From contig CM082592.2 in NCBI GenBank assembly GCA_040954595.2, positions 4,836,001-4,900,000 on the forward strand: DNA of 64,000 nucleotides, in the 5' to 3' direction. Position 1 is the first letter of the stretch. The number at the start of each line of letters is the position of its first letter. Below, in pieces: positions 47,301 to 55,160 of the stretch. The notes below the pieces were generated by a model. The model had not been told where the DNA came from. It saw only the letters and a list, made by a program, of their open reading frames with translations, and did not search any database. The DNA is from Balanoglossus misakiensis. Its lineage: Eukaryota; Hemichordata. The position numbers and the translations under genes are program-made.

Positions 47301-50206
47301 CTGTTACTAAACATTTACATCACTCAGGCTGATGATTGTTGCTGCAGATATATCACATCAGACCATATGCTCGCAAATTAATTTTGAATGTACAAGTGAT
47401 ATCAACTTCCACAGCGCATAATACACCTCAATTTAGTTCCCATCTCTCTACAGATTTAGCTCACAATTAAAGGAATACGGGCCACCTTTGGAAAATTATC
47501 TATAGTTACCATGGCAAATTGAGATCTAGCCAATCACAGATTTTCAGTGGGTGGCACACGCGAAAAAAGAGCGCCACCATGTGTTCTTTAGTCTTGAAAC
47601 ACTCAAATACGCCATTTTAGCCATATATGGGCATAATGTATAAATTGGAGGTGACCGTATACCTTTAAAATTCTGCTTGATAAAGTTTTTAAATAAACAA
47701 CAAAGGAAGCAGAAATGAAACCATGGTACACACAGAATATAGCTGCTATCACAGAACATCCAGTATGCAAATCCGTGTCGTTTCAATCTACTGTATAACA
47801 TATATAATCGATGCAAATCTTACCTTTGGGGTTATTTTCCAGTAGCTCTTTATCGAGAGATACTTTTCCTATGATGTCATCAACGCTGAAATAGACGAGA
47901 GAGAGGGAGAAACGGGAAAAGGAAATGTAAGACTTGTTGAGCAGGAAACTATAATCCAGCCAATCAGATAATTCACATTCAAACTCTGTGAAGAATGGCA
48001 ATCAGCTTACAGATGAATTATTGCACATACGCCCGTTACCATGCACCGATCATTTCATCAGAGGTAATTTCAAAGTAGCGCGCCACTGATGCAGTTGCAG
48101 TGCACTTTGTGGGTAAATTGAGAATTTATTGAGTTGATTGCTTTCAAAAAAACTGTTCATGGGTAGCCAGGTAATGTACAGACCACTGTACTCTGCAACA
48201 GATTGCGTATCCCCGAATCCTGCGTTACATTCTAAATACAGGGCAACTTTATGAGGCAGTCGACGCACTGACAGACACATCGACGTTTGGTTAATTCCCG
48301 TGAGGGCTGGGTTGAATGTAAACGGACGCATGGTGGGGAAAACTGTGATTCGTTTGGATAGGAACGAATAATTAACAGTTGTCACGGAGATGAGCTGCAT
48401 GTAAATTATTAAGATTGGGATTCAAATACTGTAAAACGGGTTATTTTCGCGACTGGAAATTTTCGCAATATCAAAAGAGGCAACTGGATTAATTTTTGCG
48501 TTCTCGTATTTCACTAACTACATCGTTATCTCCGAAAAACATTTCACGTGACTTTTTATTAGAACGTTTTTTTTTGGCTCTCGCGTATTTTGCGGAAATT
48601 TATTGCTCGCGAAAATAACCCGTTTTACAGTACATCAACCAGAATGAGACAATCTACAGCTTCATCACAATAGAAGCCTGCACGATACCCAGGGCCTGGG
48701 GACGCAGACACGCTGTGTGATGATGCATGTTCATATCTGCCGGAGAAAATGATTTATGTGCGGATGACGCTCGACGTGCAGCTGTCAAGCGCACATTCCC
48801 CGAGGCAGACATCCGTTTGCACTTTACGGTTATAGATTGAGAGTCGGCGAAAAAAGCGAAATGAACAGATAATATGCATGATGCATGCACTTTTGGGTAC
48901 CGACGACAGTTCTTGTTGTTTACGACAAAATGTCAGGAAAGTGATGAAAATGGACATCCTGTTTTGCCGCTGGCTGTAAATATATTCATTGTCCTTCCTT
49001 TCATCGAAGCTATCTCAAAAACATCATCATCATCTGCAACACCTGCCATGAACTCAAGCACATACATCAATCTCTGAAAAGAGTAATGTGAATTCAGAAT
49101 TTGTGAGGATTTCTCCGAGTCAACTTAATTGAGCTAATCTGCAAGTACGGAATCTAAATTTCTCACCTTAAAAAATTGTCATGACAGTCGGTGATAATTA
49201 ATATATCGTTGTTGGGGTTGTACTTAAAGGGGTTACTACACAGCCCAAGGGCAAACATTACATGTTTCTGTATACCATGACTGTTTTATTAGAAACAAAA
49301 GATAAAATATGCTGTGCAACTCTTTAAATCCCAGAGTATCTTTCACTGTTTAAGGTAGTACGAGCCTCTGGGGCAGATTTTCTGGAAAATGATAGTCTCC
49401 AAACCTTTCATTTCTCTGATATATGTATATCAAAATGTGTGGGGAGTCTTTTTATTCAAAAATAGGTGTTCACCATGTTGTGTTTATAAAATTCACTAAT
49501 TTAAATTTTCTTGCTAGAGTTAAAGTAGACATTGGCAACAATTTTAAAATTCCAAGTTGAGACAATTATTTTCTTTCATTACAAGTTTTGCAAAGTGATC
49601 TCGATTGTTATTCTTGATTCTCATGGCCTCAGTGCAGTTTATTCAGAAATTTATCTTGTAGTACAATTCTATCTTGCTAGTTGCCACGCAAAAAAAAATA
49701 TCAATAAGCTATTTTTACTCTCAAGAAGATTTAATGCTATTACATTCTTTGAATTGCGGTCTGTTTGAATTGATGCAGTTTGTCATTTGCAAAAGAGGCA
49801 GACAATTACTCTAAATATTTCCATCAATCTGAAAATAATGAAGTTGGAAATATGTTATTGAAGAGTCAACGAAAGGCCAATTGGATTCAATCTCTCAGGG
49901 CAGAGCGGAGACTAAGAGACTTCTTCCAAGCACTCATCGCGGATACAAGGCCTGTACAGTCAATTTCCGTTCTATTTGCATAGCAATTTTCTCGACGTGG
50001 AAAGTATGCATTCAGGGTTAATACGGTGGATGGGTCAGAACTGGATGACGGTCGGCCGAGAGGTGACTGTCTTAGATATGCAACAGACCAACCTGAGAGT
50101 GTCTTCATCATAGACATAAAGCGATAAATTGTGAAATCCACTTGGTAGGTGTAATGTGTACTCCTCTCCCCAAAATGGATCCAACGTCTTCCAAACTGTT
50201 GCCGTC
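17182..50206 (-). CDS. RASAL1: RASAL1-type Ras GTPase-activating protein, 17 exons, 5' end missing
   Basis: Calcium-responsive GAP that switches off Ras (and, in this family, Rap) at the plasma membrane. Seventeen exons, all GT/AG with agreeing phases, give 790 residues plus two bases; human RASAL1 has 804. In order: most of C2A (50206-43186), C2B (ARDLAAKD...GTSDPF...WDWDRLGNNDY, the calcium Asp set), the RasGAP domain with arginine finger in NTLFRGNSLA and the signature FLFLRFFAPAILSPKLF, a PH domain (KEGYLRKRRGED...FKKRYFWLS), and a Btk zinc motif (H-x10-CC-x9-C). The tail has GCSKTHSACTLGDW and DPLDPDAETQTIY, close to human RASAL1 and less like RASA4. Only the first ~40 residues of C2A lack an exon; they probably lie beyond 64000. 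Introns are long and full of MITEs. Confidence 0.95.
17541..17665 (-). CDS. RASAL1: RASAL1 exon with poly-Asp tract
   Basis: Codes TKYLESSDLGNAAADAMSKP then TNPTMNGDSKDLDHDDDDDD. The first acceptor AG before GACAAA (17667-17666) keeps the frame with the previous exon; the next AG downstream would break it. The GAT/GAC run is a coding microsatellite and may vary in length. Confidence 0.9.
17903..18023 (-). CDS. RASAL1: RASAL1 exon (conserved post-PH segment)
   Basis: Codes RGCSKTHSACTLGDWRDPLD then PDAETQTIYSQLLLGRDML, nearly identical to human RASAL1 at this place. The first Cys completes the Btk zinc motif begun in the previous exon. Confidence 0.97.
19745..19986. repeat. Tandem duplication, two copies of ~121 bases
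   Basis: TTCAAATGTTTGTGGAGTTT at 19745 recurs as TTCAAATGTTTATGGAGTTT at 19866. Similarity runs through GATGTTGAACCA and TTTTTCAGATATGA-type segments to the end of copy two. Copies differ by scattered substitutions and small indels. Confidence 0.85.
20171..20311. mobile_element. Near-perfect foldback element, 141 bp
   Basis: The left arm begins GCAATAAAACACCCCCAGCC at 20171; the right arm ends with its exact complement, GGCTGGGGGTGTTTTATTGC, at 20311. Pairing continues through GGTATACCAC, GATTTTGACCAGTTCA and an inner CATATACGCAC/GTGCGTATATG, leaving a loop of about ten bases. No coding capacity. Confidence 0.9.
20312..20482. mobile_element. MITE with 24 bp terminal inverted repeats
   Basis: The left end 20312-20335 (TATTATATTATGCCAGTATA...) is the reverse complement of 20459-20482 with one mismatch. 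It directly abuts the 20171-20311 foldback, so one may have inserted next to or into the other, or the two may be halves of one element. Confidence 0.8.
20595..21335. mobile_element. TTAA-flanked non-autonomous element, 741 bp
   Basis: Begins TTAAGGTGGCATTGCATGA at 20595 and ends with its near-complement TCATGCAGTGCCACCTTAA at 21335, with one mismatch in 19. TTAA stands at both ends. The interior has no open frame resembling a transposase. Confidence 0.8.
23601..23782. mobile_element. Family C MITE (TTAA ends), copy 1
   Basis: Starts TTAAAGGTATACGGTCACCT and ends GTGACCGTATACCTTTAA, giving terminal inverted repeats of about 16-18 bases inside TTAA. Internal hallmarks are AACCAATCACAGATTTTCA, GTGGGTGGCAC and CATATATGGGCGTATGTAAA. 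Similar good copies are at 32339 and 47467. Confidence 0.9.
25066..25201 (-). CDS. RASAL1: RASAL1 exon (end of PH, Btk zinc motif)
   Basis: Codes DVNDMHQWLSAIRKTCVSN then THMLDTFHPGAYRGSRWTCC and LQTAKS. The His and paired Cys of FHPGAYRGSRWTCC are three of the four zinc ligands; the fourth Cys is in the next exon. Human RASAL1 has NVNELNQWLSALRK and HPGAFRSARWTCC. Confidence 0.97.
25202..27524 (-). other. RASAL1 intron with CpG-bearing segment and CA/ATG repeats
   Basis: 25780-26230 is richer in CpG and balanced in base content compared with its surroundings and has no clear ORF; it could be an enhancer. 27241-27500 is dominated by CA, TGCA and CATG runs next to the following exon. No exon was recognised. 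Confidence 0.6.
27241..27505. repeat. Alternating purine-pyrimidine low-complexity tract
   Basis: Runs of CACACA, GCATGC, ACATGCACAC and TATATATA, with a near-duplicated CATGCATGATGCAC at 27366 and 27402. Such alternation can adopt left-handed DNA. It ends about 20 bases from the RASAL1 exon at 27525. Confidence 0.8.
27525..27662 (-). CDS. RASAL1: RASAL1 exon (PH domain, second half)
   Basis: Codes VRSTIQIPRVCAVETVDCNA then FQRPYMMQIIYKDSEGNHKT and LYMQAK. The upstream acceptor (AG at 27664-27663) is needed to stay in phase with GAG at 28372 and gives the same spacing as human RASAL1. Phase 0 at both ends. Confidence 0.93.
27663..28371 (-). other. RASAL1 intron inside the PH domain
   Basis: A 709-base intron with ordinary GT/AG ends; no repeat or RNA recognised. 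Confidence 0.8.
28372..28550 (-). CDS. RASAL1: RASAL1 exon (PH domain, first half)
   Basis: Codes PPGEIQQRSVFHHTMTIKEG, then YLRKRRGEDIAVITPFTFKK and RYFWLSNETLSYAKEPEIE. The basic K-E-G-Y-L and FKKRYFWL strands are the usual lipid-facing part of a PH domain. The exon is clearly GC-rich compared with its introns. Confidence 0.96.
28551..30280 (-). other. RASAL1 intron
   Basis: A 1.7 kb intron. It holds GA and CA microsatellite stretches (about 28885-28900 and 29567-29580) and a short hairpin at 30118-30152 (TAGCTCTTG.../...CAAGAGCTA). No exon recognised. Confidence 0.75.
30281..30419 (-). CDS. RASAL1: RASAL1 exon (end of RasGAP domain)
   Basis: Codes AIQSIGNLGAQLGKEQYMQP, LYPVIMDSAIRIRDFLDRL and IDIDEAE. 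Human RASAL1 has AVQSIGNLGQQLG and RVRDFLDRLVDVD. Ends in phase 1. Confidence 0.96.
30543..30634. mobile_element. Family B MITE (TTAA ends), 92 bp, copy 1
   Basis: Begins TTAACCCTTTCACCACCATG and ends GGGGGTGAAAGGGTTAA. The terminal inverted repeat is TTAACCCTTTCACC. The interior includes GGTTCAGTCC and AGAGGGAACTGG. It lies in the opposite orientation to the copies at 37627 and 63154 and the same as 59652. Confidence 0.9.
31275..31444. mobile_element. Family A foldback, 170 bp copy
   Basis: Begins TACTGTAAAACAGGAAATTT and ends AAATTTCCCGTTTCACAGTA, an imperfect inverted repeat. The motif AGGAAATTTTCACGA is duplicated at its left end. Related to copies at 31589, 34622, 48427 and 53660. Confidence 0.8.
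31589..31800. mobile_element. Family A foldback, 212 bp copy abutting a splice donor
   Basis: Begins TACTGTAAAACACTTTATTT and ends AAATAAAGTGTTTTACAGTA, a perfect 20-base terminal inverted repeat that pairs further through TCGCGAG-like sequence. Internal GGCTCTCGCGTATTTCG and GCATCGTTATCT are shared with the other family A copies. Confidence 0.9.
31821..31958 (-). CDS. RASAL1: RASAL1 exon (RasGAP signature FLR..PA)
   Basis: Codes DIKYLCISGFLFLRFFAPAI then LSPKLFSLREQHADKYVC and RTLTLLAK. This holds the RasGAP signature GFLFLRFFAPAILSPKLF, which positions the arginine finger. Phase 0 at both ends, 46 codons. Confidence 0.98.
31959..32611 (-). other. RASAL1 intron with family C MITE
   Basis: A 653-base intron, about 30 percent of which is the family C element at 32339-32532. 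Confidence 0.85.
32339..32532. mobile_element. Family C MITE (TTAA ends), copy 2
   Basis: TTAAAGATACACGGTCACCT at the left and AGGTGACCGTATACCTTTAA at the right. Internal AGCCAATCACGGATTTTCA, GTGGGTGGCACACGCG, GAGCGCCACCAT and CATATATGGGCCTATGTAAA. Confidence 0.92.
32612..32801 (-). CDS. RASAL1: RASAL1 exon (RasGAP domain)
   Basis: Codes RLSVKALSANQMLEQSTATL, TAYLVSIINCILMSVDRCPP and VMRLAFKQLRKRVEDRFPDS then EHE. Human RASAL1 has RCPPAMRLAFKQLHRRVEERF here, with very close agreement. Confidence 0.97.
32802..33589 (-). other. RASAL1 intron
   Basis: A 788-base intron with an ACAC repeat near 32925-32962; nothing else recognised. Confidence 0.75.
33590..33764 (-). CDS. RASAL1: RASAL1 exon with the arginine finger
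   Basis: Codes DTNTLFRGNSLATKSVDQFM, KVIGMPYLHETLGPVIDKIF and NERKLLELDPDKFDLLR. The Arg of T-L-F-R is the catalytic arginine finger inserted into the Ras active site (TLFR in p120GAP). It is intact, so GAP activity is expected. Confidence 0.97.
33765..36084 (-). other. RASAL1 intron with a family A relic
   Basis: A 2.3 kb intron. A family A copy lies at 34622-34748; an AAAAC/AAAGC simple repeat is near 35778-35808. No exon recognised. Confidence 0.75.
34622..34748 (-). mobile_element. Family A foldback, partial minus-oriented copy
   Basis: Starts TACTGTAAAGTGGGAAATTT. The interior (TTCGCGAACTATGCGAGAGC, then GGGGATAACGATGCAGTGAA) is the reverse complement of the right half of the other family A copies. 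The far end is missing. Confidence 0.75.
36085..36235 (-). CDS. RASAL1: RASAL1 exon (start of RasGAP domain)
   Basis: Codes PEGPTPLNMLEEVMTLDKME, VATTLVKIFLGQGMVLPFLD and VLITQEVKRA. Human RASAL1 has DLATKLVKLFLGRGLAGRFLD. Donor GTGAGT after 36085. Confidence 0.96.
36236..38772 (-). other. RASAL1 intron with family B MITE
   Basis: A 2.5 kb intron. One family B element is at 37627-37718; the rest is AT-rich with no recognised exon. Confidence 0.75.
37627..37718. mobile_element. Family B MITE, copy 2
   Basis: Begins TTAACCCTTTCACCCCCAGT and ends GCGAAAGGGTTA; the last base of the right TTAA has changed to C. The interior ACCACAGAAAACAACAGATT and GGACTGAACCATGG matches the other copies. Confidence 0.9.
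38773..38887 (-). CDS. RASAL1: RASAL1 exon (C2B to GAP linker)
   Basis: Codes PDLGSLRLKVRCSEERILPS then QYYQPLIDLLVESVSQAQ. Human RASAL1 has LGALRVKVRLIEDRVLPSQCYQPL. One base completes the preceding Gly. Confidence 0.97.
38888..40086 (-). other. RASAL1 intron
   Basis: A 1.2 kb intron without a recognised repeat or exon. Confidence 0.75.
40087..40313 (-). CDS. RASAL1: RASAL1 exon (C2B, second half)
   Basis: Codes TIRRTRFPRWYETFDFEITK, PLRDAVIHLIVWDWDRLGNN and DYMGRIELHPADLEPNRTYD, then an acidic end EIEEDEDG. WDWD and the following N-D-Y carry the calcium-binding Asp residues of the C2B loop 3. Confidence 0.97.
40314..40760 (-). other. RASAL1 intron inside C2B
   Basis: A 447-base intron, AT-rich, no repeat recognised. 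Confidence 0.75.
40761..40842 (-). CDS. RASAL1: RASAL1 exon (C2B, calcium loop 1)
   Basis: Codes DLAAKDKTGTSDPFAKITYN then GTNKSTQ. The Asp of AAKD and SDPF are the calcium ligands of loop 1 (human RDISGTSDPFARV). Confidence 0.97.
40843..43185 (-). other. RASAL1 intron with a foldback element
   Basis: A 2.3 kb intron; a 131 bp foldback is at 42032-42162. No exon recognised. Confidence 0.75.
42032..42162. mobile_element. Foldback element, 131 bp
   Basis: The left arm 42032-42065 (ATCAGATGTAGGGTACGGCG...) and right arm 42129-42162 (...CTGTACCCTACATCTGAT) are complementary over 34 bases with three mismatches. An inner GGTATTC/GAATACC pair extends the stem. Confidence 0.85.
43186..43318 (-). 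CDS. RASAL1: RASAL1 exon (end of C2A, start of C2B)
   Basis: Codes GTEKWFKLRKVNRDSEVQGE, VHLNLTLVEEHNHYTLKCQI and IEA. Human RASAL1 has DPDAEVQGEICLSVQMLED and RCHVLQAR. Confidence 0.95.
43319..47823 (-). other. RASAL1 intron
   Basis: A 4.5 kb intron. It holds the family C element at 47467-47668 and a GGGAGGGAGGGAAGG purine run near 44596. The stretch 43860-44360 has more CpG than its surroundings but no convincing gene. Confidence 0.7.
47467..47668. mobile_element. Family C MITE (TTAA ends), copy 3
   Basis: TTAAAGGAATACGGGCCACC at the left and GAGGTGACCGTATACCTTTAA at the right. Internal AGCCAATCACAGATTTTCA, GTGGGTGGCACACGCG, GAGCGCCACCAT and CATATATGGGC as in copies 1 and 2, with small insertions. 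Confidence 0.92.
47824..47885 (-). CDS. RASAL1: RASAL1 exon (C2A)
   Basis: Codes VDDIIGKVSLDKELLENNPK. Human RASAL1 has HDDIIGKISLSREAITADPR. Short (62 bases), joined in phase on both sides. Confidence 0.95.
47886..50092 (-). other. RASAL1 intron with family A element
   Basis: A 2.2 kb intron; a family A foldback is at 48427-48632. No exon recognised. Confidence 0.75.
48427..48632. mobile_element. Family A foldback, 206 bp copy
   Basis: TACTGTAAAACGGGTTATTT at the left and AAATAACCCGTTTTACAGTA at the right, a perfect 20-base terminal inverted repeat extended by TCGCGA. The first ten bases match the other copies but the next ten (CGGGTTATTT against CACTTTATTT at 31589) differ in step on both ends. 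Confidence 0.9.
50093..50206 (-). CDS. RASAL1: RASAL1 first exon found (C2A)
   Basis: Codes TATVWKTLDPFWGEEYTLHL then PSGFHNLSLYVYDEDTL. Human RASAL1 has RTATVWRSLSPFWGEEYTVHL and FYVLDEDTV. It begins with one base completing an Arg codon, so at least one more coding exon precedes it. Confidence 0.97.
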
Positions 50207-50264
50207 CTGTTTGAGAAAAGAAAAATACGGACAAGTGAAAATTCCATCATTCAAAAAATATATA

Positions 50265-50619
50265 TTAAAGGGACAAAGTCTCTCTCTTGCTGCCCTTATT
50301 TCATTAATTATGTTTGATACAAGACACCGTTTATGTCACTATACATGTGGATATATAGTGAATCAACGTTCGACCATACACAACTTCCATCCAGCTTGTA
50401 GACACAAGAGTGAAAAACTCGTCAAAATGAATAATCGGTGTTTACCATTTATTCATTTTGGCGAGATTTTTACTCTCATATCCTACAAACGAGATGGAAG
50501 TTGTGTGTGGTTGAACTTTGATTCACTATATATCCACATGTAGAATAATATAAACAGTGTCTTGCATCAAACATAATTAATGGGAAAAGGGCAGCAAGAG
50601 AGAGACTTTGTCCCTTTAA
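50265..50619. mobile_element. 355 bp TTAA-flanked near-complete hairpin
   Basis: Starts TTAAAGGGACAAAGTCTCTC and ends GAGACTTTGTCCCTTTAA. The arms stay complementary almost to the middle. Examples are TGCTGCCCTT/AAGGGCAGCA, CACTATA...CCACATG against its partner near 50525, ACACAACTTCCATC/GATGGAAGTTGTGT, and ACTC...CGTCAAAATGAATAA against TTATTCATTTTGGCGAG. Only about 15 bases are left as a loop. No coding capacity. Confidence 0.92.
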
Positions 50620-52244
50620 CCAACATGCGGCATTACAACCGCCTATGGTCGTAACTCGCAAGACAAACATGAAATTTTTAATAAAAATTTGAGCTACTGC
50701 ATAACATGGCAACTAACGGAAGGCCTTCAGGATAATGATCATTAGTGTTGAAATGGGAAATCATTAAATTCACTCATGGTTGGTAAGGCTACACGTATGC
50801 AGTAAACCTGTCAAAAAACGGTACCATGATAATATCAGTCGCTATTTGAGAAATGAGATATTTTCAGCTGATGATTCCTTGTTTTGTTATTACGTTAAAT
50901 TTTGCAATACTGATAAAATTATGAATGAAAAATTTTGAATTTTACAATTACTTGTACCTGAAGCGATCAAGTTTGAATGAATTGTGATCACATGTTATTA
51001 TTTGGGGTTGAAGGAAACTTTTAGTACCACCAGTAACAAGTTTTTTAACAACTGCTTCTTTTTTTAATACTGGATAAAAAGGAACAACAGTATTTTTTTC
51101 AGTTGAGAAATTCATGTCCTTTTATGATCTCCACTGGTTTTTTTGAGTTGCATGACACTCACTTGTCAAAAGTCTGAGTTTATCATCTATAGTATACCAC
51201 TAAGATTCCTTACAAGAAGTACAAGATTTTGAAGTCATTATAAAACTTTTTCTTTGTTACATTCTCAGATCAGGGCTTTTTACAGCAAGATAACGGCTCG
51301 TTCAGATTGGCATTATTGCATCACGCATTTTATATATTTTTTTTTGCGTATTAAGGCTTATAATCATGTACATATAACAATACCACAGCACTGACTGTCC
51401 TGCAGCTTTTACTGATACAGACATACCATACTTGATTTCTTTCTTTCACTGGCACTTTTTAAAGTTAGACATGATCAGACAGAAATAAAACTGAGACAGG
51501 CTTGGTTTCTCTTGAGGTGCTCGTGATGATGCAATGCCTTTTTTTGAATATCACGAGACATGATCAGAGAGAAAGAAATCTGAAACACTAGTCTGGGTTT
51601 CTCGAGGGGCATGCACGCGTTCGATGATGCAATGCCTCGATGCAGAAAGACTCGCTTGAAAAAAAAAAACACTATTTGCGTTTCATGTCTGGAAAAACAA
51701 CAACGACCGCAAAACTCCATTCGCCACAAATCCTTTGATCTTCTGCAAGGTTGAAGTTCTTGAATGCATTATTGTAACACAATTTAAGCTCGGAGCAGCG
51801 GTGCGTTAACGGCCACCCATAAAAGATGCATTCTGATGCTGCTTTGTCGCCATGGCGACCATCGCCGTGGCTTACACAATGGCTACCGTGGAACATCCTG
51901 TCCACGCATCGGTCATAAATCAAACAGATAACGTAATGCAGACATGTTTGGTAAATTCTAATTTACCCTTGTAATATACATTAGAGGAATGTTAACACAG
52001 TCAACTAGATGTGCCCGCATTATAGTGTGTGAATTATATTTTTCAGAAAGATAACACACATGAACTCCTGTCCTATTTTATTATGTCTCCAGTAATAGTA
52101 ATACGCTATGCAACATCTGCTGGAGAGATTTTTATTTCCTGTATAAGAAATAATCGCATCGTTTGATCCACTGTCATATTTCACTGCTGCGTCACTTTTA
52201 AATCACTGCTGGCATACGTCACACCCATAACCCACAGGTATATG

Positions 52245-52375
52245 ATCATAACTAATTTACATTATGCCTATATATGGGTGTGTCTGAGTCTTCTAATGAT
52301 CATGTGGTGGCGAACACTGTTTCGCGTGGCCACCCAAGAGATCTTTGGCCAGATCTCAACTTTCTAGGAACGGAC
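52245..52375 (-). mobile_element. Decayed family C relic, minus orientation
   Basis: AATTTACATTATGCCTATAT, CATGTGGTGGCG, TTTCGCGTGGCCACCCA and CCAGATCTCAA follow the order of the reverse complement of family C. The ends are lost. Confidence 0.6.
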
Positions 52376-53659
52376 GCTAGGTTTAAATTTAGGGGTTTTG
52401 TTGCTACCATTGCACTTGCAGCATAAAGTATACACATGTATGTGCAGTATGTTAGTTTTGTATAAATGAATGACCTTCTATACTACAAAATATATTTGTA
52501 CGATTTAGTGTGAGTGTGTTCTTTGAAAGCATTTGGGACTATTTTTGGAAGTCAACAAAGCCTTCATTGCTGGTTGCAAAGCAATATTGAAACCAGCAAT
52601 GCATGGTTCCCCTTTTTTAGTGAAACTAAACTGTACAATTAAAAGACAATTACTCAATGCAAATGCTTCACTCGTGACACAATTCCCCACCCTTGCAATG
52701 TTGGATTGAAGTACCGTACCTCGGTCGCGATCATTTGTAGACCAGTAATTTTGAACTCAAGACCATCTGCTGCTGTAAACAATTAATTGATGTCAGGGTA
52801 GGTTCATGTGTGTATAAAATGGCAGCATCTAATGAATAGACCCAACCCTAGAGGGAATCGCTAATCTGATTGATGTAATCTCAATAAAATAATTTGACAG
52901 GGTCTCTGGGGTAAAATACATGCTAAATTTATCATCGGGTAACCTGAAAATAGATCAGTACACCATTTATATTAATCATACACTTCACTTTACCTAAAAT
53001 TACTAAATTTGTAAAAAAACATTATATTGTTTTTCAATATGGTTGAATGTTTCACCTTTGCAATAGATATGTTTTTGCAATAGAGTTGTGTGAAGCTCCA
53101 CGTTGCAAATATATAAACGACAATGAAATTTCACTATCAGCACAATCGTTTTATGTTCGTGCTTGGGCTGGAAAAATTCTGTGACATCCAATTTAAATTC
53201 GAGACATGAGCGCACTCTTCATGCTGATATGGCTCAATAAATGACACAAAATAACTGGAACATCTTTGAAAATTCATTCACCGCAGTGGAGCACGGCGTA
53301 TATATCTATACAACACTACAATGATGACGATATCATGTTCATCGTGTAAAATCCCCCGGAAATGCACACGTTTACACTGCAGCAGTCTGCGGTTTATAAC
53401 GTACATGCAAGCTCACAAAATACATGTAAACCCAATGTACCGCAGCGGTGATGCAGTGAATGAGGATATTATTTTTATTGGCCGGAGCACTTAAATGTTC
53501 ATGGCAGAGCATCCCGCTGTTTTGCTCTTGAAACAAGCGTATAAAAATGGACAGGTACACGTTTGCATACACACCCTGCAGTGGTTTCACTGTTCACTGC
53601 TGTTATCTAGGGTCTGCATATTTCAACACCAATACCGGTTATGATCGACGAATGTACAA

Positions 53660-53861
53660 TACTGTAAAACGGGAAATTTTTGCGACACGAAATTTTCCAA
53701 TATCAACAGAGGCAACTGTTACATGACGATTAATCCTCGCGTTCTCGTATTCCATTGCATTGTTATCTCTGAAAAACATTTTACGTGACTTTTTATTTTT
53801 GCGGGTATTTTTTTTTTGGCTCTCACGTAGTTCGCGATAATTTATTTCCTGTTTTACGGTA
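53660..53861. mobile_element. Family A foldback, about 200 bp copy
   Basis: Begins TACTGTAAAACGGGAAATTT and ends CCTGTTTTACGGTA. Internal GAGGCAACTG, CATTGTTATCTCTGAAAAAC and GGCTCTCACGTAGTTCGCG match the other copies. More diverged at the right end. Confidence 0.85.
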
Positions 53862-55058
53862 TATACTGCTACATAAATTGTAATAATTATAATTCAATGT
53901 AACTATCAATCATATTAGATAAGTGACCTAGCAATTGATAGAGGGCAATGATAATTTGAAGAAACACTAATGCCCCAGACTTCAATCAAATGCTCACTTC
54001 CACGGCAGAAAATTGAGAGCGATTATTAAAACGGGGATTGAGACTCAAATTAATCTGAATACATGTACGTGTAATTTTCTTCCAGGGCTGAATTCCTCGG
54101 TGACTATTACATGGTGGTTAAACCCCATCATGCAAAGCCACACCCGGGAGGAGGAAACACTCATTTGAGCAGAATTGCCAATTTGTCGGCTCACTTTGCC
54201 TCCAGGGGGAAACAACGCAAGCAAATGACTCCACAGGCTTTAACCGGAGACAATTTGCTTAAATCGAGTTCAGGGTTTCTTGAATGCTATGAAGATCGAT
54301 CAAAAGCGAATGCGGACGGATGCCAGGAACTTTATTTTAATCTCAAAATCTTCAGCACAGCTCCTGGTAATTGTTTTCGGAACTGAAGCAGGTATATCTC
54401 TGGATCAGTTCTGATATCCAGGTGCCTGTTAAAACAACCTCTTGAAAACGCTGATTCTTACGTAATCATTTCGTGGAAACTGGTTCTTCAAGGTGGAAAA
54501 GGTGGCCCAGCCCACACAGTGGACGTATTTTCAAACTCTCAAAACACAAGCCCATGCTTTGATGTTAATATTCTTTACTGTAATTGCAACCATTAATCTT
54601 AAGTGGCTCAATTTTAAATTACCGTCATCAATCGCAGTGACCAGCCATAATAAAACCCAGTCTGTCACTTTTATTAATAACATTATTGGATCTGAGTTTC
54701 TTTCATGTTAAATTTTAGCTAGTATATCACATTTTTCTTCGTGAATGTTGTATTCAGTAATAAAACAGTATCTAATAAATATCGCTGTAATGAAGTATAA
54801 ATTACTGAAATTCTGGAGTGGACACTTTTCTTGTATTTCCGAGAATATCCATCCATATTCGTAAATTACCTGTTGTGGTTAATTATGTACTAAGACAATT
54901 ATATAGTATTTTAGTTGAGTTTTGCATTCTTGCCTTCTGGATTGAAACTCCAACACTACACGGATGCTCAATCTGTTGATTCGCAGAAACATTTGTTTAC
55001 AACTGGACTAGAAATCCAGATACATAACATAGTTATATTAAAGAGAGTTTGACTGACT

Positions 55059-55160
55059 TGTACAGTGAAACCTGTCATTACGGACACCTCTCTAATCAGG
55101 ACACCTCTCTATTAAGGACAGATTTTCTGGTGTCCTTAATAGACAGGTTTCACTATACAA
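55059..55160. mobile_element. Family D foldback, 102 bp copy
   Basis: TTGTACAGTGAAACCTGTCA at the left and GACAGGTTTCACTATACAA at the right form a long inverted repeat that continues through GGACACC/GGTGTCC. The interior contains two short direct repeats of GGACACCTCTCTA-type sequence. Confidence 0.85.

Noticed and set aside
52713-52770. Exon-like minus-strand segment (LEFKITGLQMIATE before GT) as the missing RASAL1 5' exon
   Set aside because: In the phase needed to join the exon at 50206 it contains a stop, and it does not resemble C2A.
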